This document shows, piece by piece, positions 33,773-41,905 of a stretch of 64,000 nt of DNA (the first letter of the stretch is position 1; the number at the start of each line of letters is the position of its first letter). The notes beneath the pieces were generated by a model. The model ran no database searches, had not been told where the DNA came from, and saw only the letters and a list, made by a program, of their open reading frames with translations. This stretch comes from Amycolatopsis alba DSM 44262 (GTDB lineage Bacteria > Actinomycetota > Actinomycetes > Mycobacteriales > Pseudonocardiaceae): contig NZ_KB913032.1 of NCBI RefSeq assembly GCF_000384215.1, forward strand, positions 7,091,605 to 7,155,604, given 5' to 3'. A program made the position numbers and the translations under genes.

Positions 33773-34508
33773 ACACGCGGCCGAGCCAGTCGGCCCAAAT
33801 CCCGTCCTGTTCGGCGGAATCGACGTCGCCGAACAGATGATGCATCGCGACCATCGGCCCGACGAAGCCGCGGACGAACCTCAGGAGCGCGTCCGGGGTC
33901 CGGATCCCGACCGTCTGCGCGTTCGCGAAGTAGACCTCGCCGTCCACAGTGGACACCCCGCTGGTGGACAGGCGGACCCGGTCCCCCATCTCCGGCCGCC
34001 CGGCCAGGCCCAGTTCCCGGCCCAGCTTCAGCCACGCGCTGTCCCAGTCCTCGATCATCGGCCCGAACACCGTCACCGGCGCCGCCTGCCGGCCGGCGAA
34101 ACCGTTGAGGTACTCGACCAGCGTGCGAAGGAACAGCTCTCCGCCGGCGCTCATCGCCTCGAACTCGTCTTCCCAGTCGTCGCCGGGCAGGAAACCGCTC
34201 GTCACGGTCCTCAGCACGGTGCTGCCACCGGAGCGGCCCTCGATGAGGAATTCGTAGGCGACGAATCGTCCGTCCGGTTCGGGCTCCGTGCCGTAGACGA
34301 GCCGTTCCAGCGGGTCCCAGGCGGTGATCGCGGACGCGGGTTCGTAGCCGCCGAACGCGGTCTTCACGGTGCCGCCGACGCCGCCTTCGACTTCGTTGCG
34401 CCCCATGAACCAGGACGTGATGCCCGGCCCGGTCGCGATGGCGTCCCAGACCTGTTCCGGCGTCGCGTCGACTTCGACCCGGTCGGAGATCTCGAATTCG
34501 TGGCCCAT
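33765..34508 (-). CDS. SRPBCC/AHSA1 domain protein
   Basis: A 247-residue START-like protein with 'DRVEVDATPEQVWDAIATGPGITSWFMGRNEVEGGVGGTVKTAFGG' and the typical C-terminal helix 'LFLRTLVEYLNGF' of an AHSA1 domain, then a further C-terminal region. SRPBCC proteins bind hydrophobic ligands. The start codon directly abuts the stop of the upstream ArsR-like regulator, a common pairing in which the regulator controls the SRPBCC gene. Ligand unknown. Confidence 0.88.
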   Translation of the reverse strand: MGHEFEISDRVEVDATPEQVWDAIATGPGITSWFMGRNEVEGGVGGTVKTAFGGYEPASAITAWDPLERLVYGTEPEPDGRFVAYEFLIEGRSGGSTVLRTVTSGFLPGDDWEDEFEAMSAGGELFLRTLVEYLNGFAGRQAAPVTVFGPMIEDWDSAWLKLGRELGLAGRPEMGDRVRLSTSGVSTVDGEVYFANAQTVGIRTPDALLRFVRGFVGPMVAMHHLFGDVDSAEQDGIWADWLGRVFR

Positions 34509-35105
34509 TCAGTGCTCCTCGGGCTCGGTTTTGACGCTCGGGTGGACGGCGACGACAATCCGGTGGTCACGGCCCTGCTCGGCGTCCTCGTCGTGGTACT
34601 TGCTCACCAGGTTCGTGATCGCGACGGTGAGCTCTTCGGCGAACGCGGCCCTGTCCGCGGCGGAGGAGAACCGCACCTCGCCGTCGATCGCGAAGGTCGC
34701 GACCCGTTTGCGCGCCTTGGTCGAGCCGGTGATCAGCACGCCGACGTCGCGTACCAGCCTGCCCGCCACCGCGAGCAGCCAGCGCGCGGAGAGCCTGTCC
34801 GGCGACTGGGCCGGATCGGGCTGCACGGCCGAAAGCGCCGTCGGCGAGATGACGTACGAGGACGCCGTCGCGCGCATCATGCGCTCGGTGACGTTGCCCT
34901 TGCGCCGCTCTTCGACGAGCTCGACCAGGCCATGCTTCTCCAGCGCCCGCAAGTGGTAGTTGACCTTCTGTCTCGGCAGATCGACGCGCGCGGCCAGCAT
35001 CGTGGCCGACGCCGGTTCGGCCAGTTCGGCCAGCAGCCGGGCCCGGACCGGGTCGAGTGAGACTTCGGCCGCTTCCGCGTCCTCGATCACCGCAACGGAG
35101 AACAT
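34509..35105 (-). CDS. ArsR-like winged-helix regulator
   Basis: A 198-residue regulator. The N-terminal winged helix is 'DPVRARLLAELAEPASATMLAARVDLPRQKVNYHLRALEKHGLVELVEERRKGNVTERMM' (about residues 18-78). The C-terminal part, about 110 residues, likely binds an effector. No ArsR-type metal cysteines are present. It is the first gene of a two-gene unit with the SRPBCC protein (zero-base spacing). The upstream AT-rich stretch contains CTTGTCAAG, a short near-palindrome that could be its site. Confidence 0.87.
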   Translation of the reverse strand: MFSVAVIEDAEAAEVSLDPVRARLLAELAEPASATMLAARVDLPRQKVNYHLRALEKHGLVELVEERRKGNVTERMMRATASSYVISPTALSAVQPDPAQSPDRLSARWLLAVAGRLVRDVGVLITGSTKARKRVATFAIDGEVRFSSAADRAAFAEELTVAITNLVSKYHDEDAEQGRDHRIVVAVHPSVKTEPEEH

Positions 35106-35145
35106 GCCAAGAAGGTGTCACCGAAAACAGAACTTGTCAAGAAAG

Positions 35146-36024
35146 TCAGTCTTGTCGGCGTGCCCGGTTCGCCAGTGCCAGCAGACGCGGCACCACCTGC
35201 GGGGCCGCTTCCAACGGCACGACGTGCCCGACACCGGGCAGCACGACGGAGGTCCCGTTCTCCACCGCGCCGGCCAGCTCCTCGACGTCCGCCGCGGGCA
35301 CGAGCTTGTCCCGCTCCCCCACGATCGCGGTCACCGGCACCGCGCCGACCTGCGACAACGCTGACTCCCGTGTGTAAGCGTCCAGTGCAGGACGGAACGC
35401 GGACACCGTCTGCGGCCAGTTGCCGCGGATCATCCGCACCGCCAGCTCGACGTCACCGGGCACCGGGTCGTCCCCGAAGAGCCACCACCGCAGCCCGGCG
35501 GTCACCGCCTTGCTCGTATGCTCCCGCACCAGGCCGATCAGCTTCGTCCCGAACACCATTTCCAGGTCCCGGCCGAGCTTCCCGAGCGCGTTCGGCCAGA
35601 TCGCGTCCGGGGTGACCCCGCCTGCGGACATGGCGAGCAGCCCGATTCCCGCCACCCTTGCCGCGAAGGCGTCCGGGTGACGCTGCGCGAGCGACAGGAT
35701 CGCGAGCCCGCCCATGTCGTGGCCGACCAGGACGATCTTGCCGTCCGGGATCACCTTCTCCAGCACCTCGGCCAGATCGTCGGCGAGCTGCCCCATGGTC
35801 GCCGACGCGGCCCGGACCTCGCCGGATTCACCGTGCCCGCGCTGGTCGTAGGCCAGCACCGCGAGCGGCTCCTCCGCGGCCTCGGCCAGTACCGGCCCGA
35901 TGGCGCGCCAGCTCCGCCTGTCGAGGGCGTAGCCGTGGAGGAGCACCACGGTCACCGGCGCCGACGAATCACCCCAGCGTTCGAAATGCAGGGGTGTCCC
36001 GTCGGCAGCCAGCAGACCGGGCAT
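35146..36024 (-). CDS. Alpha/beta hydrolase with Asp nucleophile
   Basis: A 292-residue alpha/beta hydrolase. 'VVLLHGYALDRRSW' forms the oxyanion loop. The nucleophile elbow 'LVGHDMGG' puts Asp103 where serine hydrolases have Ser, which points to epoxide-hydrolase or haloalkane-dehalogenase-type chemistry through an ester intermediate. 'IVGERDKLVPAADVEEL' gives the acid and 'PGVGHVVPLE' the His. The start at 36024 overlaps the stop of the upstream M20 peptidase by one base, so the two are coupled. Confidence 0.9.
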   Translation of the reverse strand: MPGLLAADGTPLHFERWGDSSAPVTVVLLHGYALDRRSWRAIGPVLAEAAEEPLAVLAYDQRGHGESGEVRAASATMGQLADDLAEVLEKVIPDGKIVLVGHDMGGLAILSLAQRHPDAFAARVAGIGLLAMSAGGVTPDAIWPNALGKLGRDLEMVFGTKLIGLVREHTSKAVTAGLRWWLFGDDPVPGDVELAVRMIRGNWPQTVSAFRPALDAYTRESALSQVGAVPVTAIVGERDKLVPAADVEELAGAVENGTSVVLPGVGHVVPLEAAPQVVPRLLALANRARRQD

Positions 36025-37346
36025 CAGGCCGAGCGCAGGAAGCGGTCGAGCACCCGCACGCCGAACTTCAGCGCGTCGACCGGGACACGCTCGTCGACCC
36101 CGTGGAACAGCGCCGAGAAGTCGAGGTCCGCGGGCAGCTGCAACGGGGCGAACCCGAAGTTGCGGATCCCGAGCGACTGGAACGACTTCGCGTCGGTGCC
36201 GCCGGAGAGCATGTACGGGAGCGTGCGGGCGCCAGGATCTTCGGCGAGGACCGCGTTGGTCATCGCGTCGACGAGGGCACCGTCGAAGGTCGTCTCGACC
36301 GGCGGCAGCTCCATCCACTCCTTCTCGATGTCCGGGCCGAGGATCTCCTCCAGCTCGGCGTTGAACGCCTCGAGACGGCCGGGAAGGATCCGGCAGTCGA
36401 CCGAAGCCTCCGCGACCGAGGGGATGACGTTCGACTTGTAGCCCGCGGTGAGCATCGTCGGGTTCGCCGTGTCGCGCAGGGTCGCGCCGATCATCCGCGA
36501 GATGTTGCCGAGCTTGGCGACGGAACCCTCGATGTCGTCCTCGGGGAAGTCCCAGCCGGTGATCTCGGTGACGCCGTCCAGGAACTCGCGGACGGAGTCG
36601 GTCATGACCAGCGGGAAGCGGTGGTTGCCGAGCCTCGCGACCGCCTCGGACAGCTTGGTGACGGCGTTGTCGCGGTGGATCATCGAGCCGTGGCCCGCGG
36701 TACCGCGCACGCGCAGCTTCATCCAGCGGATGCCCTTTTCGGCCGTCTCGATGAGATACGCGCGGACGTTGTCCTTCAGCGTGATCGAGAAGCCCCCGAC
36801 CTCGCTGATCGCCTCGGTGACTCCTTCGAACAGCTCGGGCCGGTTCTCCACCAGCCACTGCGCGCCGTACTTGCCGCCTGCCTCTTCGTCGGCGAGGAAC
36901 GCGAACACGAGGTCACGCGGCGGGACGATGTTGTTGATCTTGTAGTGGCGGGCCAGCGCGAGCGTCATGCCGAGCATGTCTTTCATGTCGACAGCACCGC
37001 GGCCCCAGACGTAGTCGTCCTGGATCGCGCCGGAGAACGGGTGCACCGACCACTCCGAGGCGTCGGCGGGGACGGCGTCGAGGTGACCGTGGATCAGGAG
37101 CGCGCCACGCGAAGGGTCGGCGCCCGGCAGCCGGACGATCACGTTGTGGCGGTTCTTGCCGCCGGACTCGACATAGGTGATCTCGTAGCCCGCGTCGGTG
37201 AGTTTCTCGGCGACGTACTCCGCCGCGGCGCGTTCACCCACCAGCGTGTCGGGGTCACCGGTGTTGGTGGTGTCGATGCGGATCAGTTCACTGGTGAGGG
37301 TGACTGCCTCTTCGGCGGCGGCTTCGATCAAATTCGGTTCGGTCAC
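36024..37346 (-). CDS. M20/M25/M40 family metallo-hydrolase
   Basis: A 440-residue two-zinc exopeptidase/amidase. The metal ligands lie in 'LLIHGHLDAVPADASEW' (His, Asp), 'VWGRGAVDMKDMLGM' (bridging Asp), 'AFLADEEAGGKYGAQWLVE' (Glu-Glu) and a C-terminal His in 'SGGTDAKSFQSLGI' and beyond. The dimerisation domain sits between. It resembles the ArgE/DapE/CPG2 group, but the substrate is not determined. It is coupled to the alpha/beta hydrolase that follows. The start 'MTEPNLIEAAAEEAVTLTSELIRIDTTN' matches the family. Confidence 0.93.
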   Translation of the reverse strand: MTEPNLIEAAAEEAVTLTSELIRIDTTNTGDPDTLVGERAAAEYVAEKLTDAGYEITYVESGGKNRHNVIVRLPGADPSRGALLIHGHLDAVPADASEWSVHPFSGAIQDDYVWGRGAVDMKDMLGMTLALARHYKINNIVPPRDLVFAFLADEEAGGKYGAQWLVENRPELFEGVTEAISEVGGFSITLKDNVRAYLIETAEKGIRWMKLRVRGTAGHGSMIHRDNAVTKLSEAVARLGNHRFPLVMTDSVREFLDGVTEITGWDFPEDDIEGSVAKLGNISRMIGATLRDTANPTMLTAGYKSNVIPSVAEASVDCRILPGRLEAFNAELEEILGPDIEKEWMELPPVETTFDGALVDAMTNAVLAEDPGARTLPYMLSGGTDAKSFQSLGIRNFGFAPLQLPADLDFSALFHGVDERVPVDALKFGVRVLDRFLRSA

Positions 37347-37459
37347 CAGGCATTCCTACCATTGGTGGAGCCCGCCGACCCGGTGCCACCGCGTGGTGGA
37401 CACCGTGGGAAAACCCACCCTCCGCCCTGCGCAGCTCCTCCGCTTTCGCTCCTCGCTCA

Positions 37460-38407
37460 TCATCGAGCACACGGTCGGCCTCGTTCGAGCAGCCGGCTCA
37501 GCTCGTCGGCGAGGGCGGTCGATGCTTCGATCTCGGCCTTGCGGATGGACACGCTCTCGACGAGGAAGCCGAACGGCATGCCGAGCTTGCGGCAGAAAGC
37601 GATCAGGTCTCGTGCGGTCGCCATACACTGCTCATAGGATTCGGCCAGCGTGTCGTCCGCGTGGCGCAGGGAGTTCTCGAGCCAGCGCGGGACATCGACG
37701 CCGAGCCATTCGAGGAATGCCAGGGTCTTCGTCGACCCGCACACCGAGAGTGTGAAGAGGACGGGCTTTGGCGTGAGCCGCCGCTCGCGGCAGGCGTAGA
37801 AATAATCCGAAACCATGCTCTTCGCCGCGTCAGCGTTGTAGACGACCTGCGAGATGAAGTACGCACATCCCGCCTCCTGCTTGGCGATCAGACGCAGATG
37901 CTCCTCAGGGCGTTCGGTGATGGCGACGCCGCCCAGCAGCAGATCCGGACGGACGTCCCGGCGCAGGGCCTGCGCCTCGGACAAAGTTGTCAGCGCCGGC
38001 TTGTCCTTGGAGGACGCACCGACGAAGACACCGTGCACACGGTCCGAATCCGCTGTCTGCAGCCAGGTCCGCAGTTCGGCCTCGGCGTATTTGCCGACGC
38101 ACCGGTAGATGATCGCGGAACGGTTCCACCCGTCGAGGTAGTCCGCATGGTAGGTCGCGGGATCCATGGTCGGCAGGTACGGAAACGGCCGTTCCGCCGG
38201 ATTGCGGTCGCTTTCGTCGTCGATGTCGTAGAGCGCCAAACCGTCCATGTCGAGGGCGGCCAGCCGTCCCAGGGTGGCCGCGGTGATCTCTCGGATCCGT
38301 TCGGGATCGGCACTCAGCCGGGGCGGGGTGATGCCGAACAGGAGGATGCCGCTCTCGGCGCCGGTCACCAGCTTCCGGAAAGCCGCGCTGTCGCTGTGGT
38401 CCACCAT
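37460..38407 (-). CDS. Methylenetetrahydrofolate-reductase-like protein
   Basis: A 315-residue TIM-barrel protein that I assign to the MTHFR family from its overall pattern: 'ILLFGITPPRLSADPERIREITAATLGRLAALDMDGLALYDI', 'LRRDVRPDLLLGGVAITERPEEHLRLIAKQEAGCAYFISQVVYN' and 'LSVCGSTKTLAFLEWLGVDVPRWL'. The usual FAD-binding residues are not clear to me, so the assignment is moderate. I use ATG 38407 ('MVDHSDSAAFRKLVTGAESG'); the open frame continues upstream without a plausible N-terminus. It is divergent from the lanM gene, so a tailoring role is conceivable but unsupported. Confidence 0.7.
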   Translation of the reverse strand: MVDHSDSAAFRKLVTGAESGILLFGITPPRLSADPERIREITAATLGRLAALDMDGLALYDIDDESDRNPAERPFPYLPTMDPATYHADYLDGWNRSAIIYRCVGKYAEAELRTWLQTADSDRVHGVFVGASSKDKPALTTLSEAQALRRDVRPDLLLGGVAITERPEEHLRLIAKQEAGCAYFISQVVYNADAAKSMVSDYFYACRERRLTPKPVLFTLSVCGSTKTLAFLEWLGVDVPRWLENSLRHADDTLAESYEQCMATARDLIAFCRKLGMPFGFLVESVSIRKAEIEASTALADELSRLLERGRPCAR

Positions 38408-38727
38408 GACGCGGAAGCTAGCAGTTCGCCGCCGGGCGGTGGACGTTCCCTCCGGCGGCGCGGGCCGGACCCCCAGAAACCGGCCCGCGCCCGGCGCCGC
38501 GGTGATCCCCCAGCGACCGCCGCGCCACCTGACCATGGTCGCGCCGGGACCGGTCCCGCGCATGGGTGCCGGGACCCCATATTCCGGTCGGGGCGCCGAT
38601 GAGACTCGTACTTGCCTGATTGCACGCCCCCTGCCGCCTACCCGGCCGTCACTCTCCGGGCATCTTCGTGCGTGCGCTGAATGTGGGGGGTGCCGCCCCC
38701 ATGTGCGTGCCCGGCCGAGCTGAAACC
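38408..38727. other. 320-base divergent gap before lanM, no gene seen
   Basis: Contains GC-rich stems (GGGCCGG...CCGGCCC near 38460-38490; GCGCCGGGACCGG...CGGGACC near 38545-38575) but no convincing ORF. A 16-codon ORF (38681-38731) overlaps the lanM start as ATGA, without a ribosome-binding site. Confidence 0.5.
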
Positions 38728-41607
38728 ATGACCGGTGTGACGCCCCAGACATCGGCGACGTCCCTGCCGCTGAGTTGGTGGGTGCACGGCCAGACCCCGC
38801 GCGAACGGAATGCGGACAAGCCCGTATGGGCCGACTTCGCCGAACACGCTGTCACGACGCTTCTGCCGGAGCGCCCTCCAGTCCGTGACTGGCGTGTCGA
38901 GTTCGCCGGGGTCTTCAGGTCGTTCGTCGCTGCCGCCTGCCAGGCGGCGGTCCCCGATGACCTCGCCGATGCCGACGTCGAGGCGCTCCGCCGGGGTTTC
39001 GCGGCTCAGCTCGACCAGCATCTGCTCAAACTCTCGGTCCGCACCCTGGTCCTCGAACTCCACCGCGCCCGCAAGGCCGGCACTCTCCAGGGTGAAACGC
39101 CCGAAGAGCGCTTCTCGGACTTCGTGCGCCGGCAATCCACTCCGGCCGGACTCGCCCGGTTGTTCGGCGAGTACCCGGTTCTGGCCCGGCTCCTCGCCCA
39201 GTCCTGTCTGCACGCCGCCGAAGCCAACGCCGAAATGCTGACCCGCTTCGCCGCCGACGCCGCCGCGCTTCCCGGCTCGGTCGTGGACGGCGAGCTCGGC
39301 ACGCTCGTCGAGGTGGCGGGCGGGATCGGCGACTCGCACGCGCGAGGACGGTCGGTCAAACTGCTCCGCTTCTCCAGCGGCGCCAAGGTGATCTACAAAC
39401 CCCGTCCGCTGATCCTGCACGAGCGCTTCACCGACGTCGTCGACCAGCTGAACAAGCGGCTCCCCGGCCTCGAACTGCGGACCGCCGACGCACTGCCGCG
39501 CGACGGGTACGGCTGGCTCCGGTTCGTCGAGTACCGACCCTGCGCCGATATCGCCGACGTCGACCGCTTTTACCGCCGCCAGGGCATCCTCCTGGCGCTC
39601 CTGCACGCGCTCGACGCCACCGACGTCCACTACGAGAACATCATCGCCTGCGGCGACCAGCCGGTGCTGATCGACATCGAGACGCTGTTCCAGCCGTCGC
39701 CGCCCGACCCGCCGGAGGGTGATCCCGCGGCGGCGATGCTGGCGAGATCGGTCCAGCGCACCCTGCTGCTCCCCCAGCTCTTCGCCGGGGAGCACGGCGC
39801 CGTCGACATCTCCGGGCTAGCCGGACGCGGTGGCAAGCTGCCAACCGACCGGGTCGATTGGGCCGATCCCGGCACCGACCACATGCGACTGGTCCGGGTG
39901 CCCGGCGAACTCGCGGGCGGGAACAACCTCCCCCGTCTCGACGGCCGCGACGTCACCCCCGCCGAGCACAGCGCGGCGCTGCTGGCCGGATTCCGGCTCG
40001 GCTACGACGCGATCTCCACCGCTCGGGACGAACTCGCCGAGCACCTCCGGCGCTGCGCCGAAGATCCCATCCGGGTGCTCATCCGGCCGACGAACTTCTA
40101 CTTCCGCCTGCTGGACGAGACCACCCATCCCGACCTCCTGCGCGACGCGGAGGACCGCGACCGCGCCTTCGACCTGCTCGAAGAGGACTCGGCAGGCGAG
40201 GAAAAACTGCTCAGGCTCGTGCCGCACGAACGGGCCGACCTGTGGACGGGCGACGTGCCGATGTTCACCTCGAACCCCGGCTCGACGTCGCTGCTGGATT
40301 CACGCGGCGACAGTGTCGAAGGCGTGGTCGACCGGCCGTCGCTGGACACCGTGCTGGCGAAGGTCGCCGACATGGATCCGCTCGACCAGCGCGACCAGGA
40401 ATGGCTGATCGCGGCCACCCTCGCCATCAGCACGGCGATCGACGGGCATCACGGAAGCGGCGAGACCGCGGAAACGGCCGTGCCGAACCAGGCACCCGAC
40501 GCGGAACGACTGCTGGTCACCGCCTGCGGGATCGCCGATCACATCGTCGCCAACGCCTTCTCCGACGAGCACCGCTCCAACTGGCTCGGCATCGAACTCG
40601 TCGACGACCGCTACTGGACCGTGCTGCCGATGGGCGCGGGGCTCGGTGAAGGCTACTGCGGTGTCGCGCTGTTCCTCGCCCAGCTCGCCGAGCTGACCGG
40701 GATCGCGCGCTACCGCGATCTGGCCGCCTACGCGATCAGCCCGCTCCCGAGCCTTTTCGCCACCCTCCGGGCCGACCCCGAACTGGCCGCCACCGCCGGT
40801 TGCGGCGGGCTTCTCGGGCTCGGTGGCGTCGCGTACACGATCGCCCGGCTCAGCACTCTGGTCGGTCTCCCCGCGGGTGATCTGATCGAACAGGCCGTCG
40901 ACCTGATGCCCGACGCCACGCACGGGACACCGTCCGGGTTCACCACGGGGCTGGCGGGCGGGGTCGCCTCGATGCGCTCGGTGTACGTCCAAACCGGACT
41001 GGAGTCGGCGCTGGCGAAGGCGGACCGATACGCCGGCCTGCTGCTCGACCGCGAGCGTCCACTGGGGACGGGTTTCGCGCGCGGTTCCGCCGGGATCGAC
41101 TGGGTCCTGCGGGCACACGCCCGGACCGGCGAAGAATCGCCCGGAAAGGCGGACGATCGGGCGGAAAGCACCGGCGGCTGGTGCGACGGTCTCGCGGGCG
41201 CCGCCCTCGGCCAGGCAGCCCAGCTGCCCGATCCCGCCCACTCCCTCCAGCTGGACCGGACGGTCAAACGACTGTCCGACGGGGCACCCATGAAGGATCT
41301 CAGCCTGTGTCACGGCGAGTCCGGAGTGCTGGAAGTGTTGTGCGTGCTGGCGGAGAACGGGCACACTGGCGCCGCCGCCGCGGCGCGTCGCCGGACCGGT
41401 CATCTGCTCGCCGCCATCGACCAGCGCGGCGCGCGCTGCGGTACTCCCGGCGCGATCCCCGCGCCGGGGTTGCTGACCGGTCTGGCGGGTATCGGCTACG
41501 GCCTGCTGCGGCTGGGATTCGGCGACCGGGTCCCGTCCGCACTCCTGCTCCGCCCCGATCGGCCGCATCCCGCGGCCACCGTCATTCCGCCGGTAAACCG
41601 AGTATGA
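38728..41607 (+). CDS. Class II lanthipeptide synthetase LanM, cyclase HG motif altered
   Basis: A 959-residue LanM. The N-terminal dehydratase (DUF4135) keeps its kinase-like active site: Lys224 in 'VIYKPRP', Asp299, His301 and Asn304 in 'DVHYENI', and Asp316 and Glu318 in 'LIDIETLF'. The C-terminal LanC-like domain keeps the zinc ligands Cys819 ('WCDG') and Cys861-His862 ('LCHGESG'). The preceding conserved HG motif, however, reads 'GFARGSAGI' with Arg785 in place of the catalytic His. ATG 38728 is chosen for its family-like N-terminus. The precursor gene follows after 14 bases and contains no Cys. I infer Ser/Thr dehydration without standard thioether formation. No transporter or protease gene is adjacent. 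Confidence 0.93.
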   Translation: MTGVTPQTSATSLPLSWWVHGQTPRERNADKPVWADFAEHAVTTLLPERPPVRDWRVEFAGVFRSFVAAACQAAVPDDLADADVEALRRGFAAQLDQHLLKLSVRTLVLELHRARKAGTLQGETPEERFSDFVRRQSTPAGLARLFGEYPVLARLLAQSCLHAAEANAEMLTRFAADAAALPGSVVDGELGTLVEVAGGIGDSHARGRSVKLLRFSSGAKVIYKPRPLILHERFTDVVDQLNKRLPGLELRTADALPRDGYGWLRFVEYRPCADIADVDRFYRRQGILLALLHALDATDVHYENIIACGDQPVLIDIETLFQPSPPDPPEGDPAAAMLARSVQRTLLLPQLFAGEHGAVDISGLAGRGGKLPTDRVDWADPGTDHMRLVRVPGELAGGNNLPRLDGRDVTPAEHSAALLAGFRLGYDAISTARDELAEHLRRCAEDPIRVLIRPTNFYFRLLDETTHPDLLRDAEDRDRAFDLLEEDSAGEEKLLRLVPHERADLWTGDVPMFTSNPGSTSLLDSRGDSVEGVVDRPSLDTVLAKVADMDPLDQRDQEWLIAATLAISTAIDGHHGSGETAETAVPNQAPDAERLLVTACGIADHIVANAFSDEHRSNWLGIELVDDRYWTVLPMGAGLGEGYCGVALFLAQLAELTGIARYRDLAAYAISPLPSLFATLRADPELAATAGCGGLLGLGGVAYTIARLSTLVGLPAGDLIEQAVDLMPDATHGTPSGFTTGLAGGVASMRSVYVQTGLESALAKADRYAGLLLDRERPLGTGFARGSAGIDWVLRAHARTGEESPGKADDRAESTGGWCDGLAGAALGQAAQLPDPAHSLQLDRTVKRLSDGAPMKDLSLCHGESGVLEVLCVLAENGHTGAAAAARRRTGHLLAAIDQRGARCGTPGAIPAPGLLTGLAGIGYGLLRLGFGDRVPSALLLRPDRPHPAATVIPPVNRV

Positions 41608-41621
41608 GGAGAAGAACCCGA

Positions 41622-41816
41622 ATGTACGAAAGAGACCTGTCCGCGACCGAAGACGCCCTCGGCGCCGTGAACCTGCCGCGCGCCCTCGAGGTCGGCTCGC
41701 GCAACCACGCGCTGGCGGGCAGCAAGCCGCGGCTGAGCGCCAACCCGCTCGCCACCCTGTCCAGCGACCCCGGATCGCCGTCCGTCGTCAGTGTCTTCAC
41801 CGGCGGCTGGATCTGA
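41622..41816 (+). CDS. Cysteine-free RiPP precursor peptide (LanM substrate candidate)
   Basis: A 64-residue peptide beginning MYERDLSATEDALG and ending SVVSVFTGGWI. GAGGAGAAG lies just upstream of ATG 41622, and the gene follows lanM by 14 bases. It has 12 Ser/Thr residues, eight of them in the last 26 positions (S39, T45, S47, S48, S52, S54, S57, T60), and no cysteine. The acidic/leucine-rich N-terminal half looks like a leader; no GG or GA double-glycine cleavage site is obvious before the Ser-rich part. A terminator at 41824 ends the lanM-precursor unit. The call rests on position, size and composition. Confidence 0.8.
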   Translation: MYERDLSATEDALGAVNLPRALEVGSRNHALAGSKPRLSANPLATLSSDPGSPSVVSVFTGGWI

Positions 41817-41823
41817 GACGGGC

Positions 41824-41856
41824 CACGAAGGCGGGCACGCGCCGCCCGCCTTCGTG
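41824..41856 (+). terminator. Terminator of the lanM-precursor unit
   Basis: CACGAAGGCGGGC (41824-41836) pairs perfectly with GCCCGCCTTCGTG (41844-41856) around a 7-base loop, eight bases after the precursor stop codon. It separates the RiPP unit from the LuxR gene. Confidence 0.85.
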
Positions 41857-41905
41857 ATCAGCTTCTCGCCGCGAAAGGCCGAAACCGCTCGCTATAGTCA
41901 CGGCG

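Noticed and set aside
35658..37637. Long rightward frame across the hydrolase and M20 genes
   Set aside because: It has low-complexity Arg/Asp/Val composition and no domain; the minus-strand genes show family motifs.
38681..38731. 16-codon ORF with two cysteines overlapping the lanM start, a possible alternative precursor
   Set aside because: It has no ribosome-binding site and no Ser/Thr to dehydrate; the downstream 64-residue gene has proper signals.
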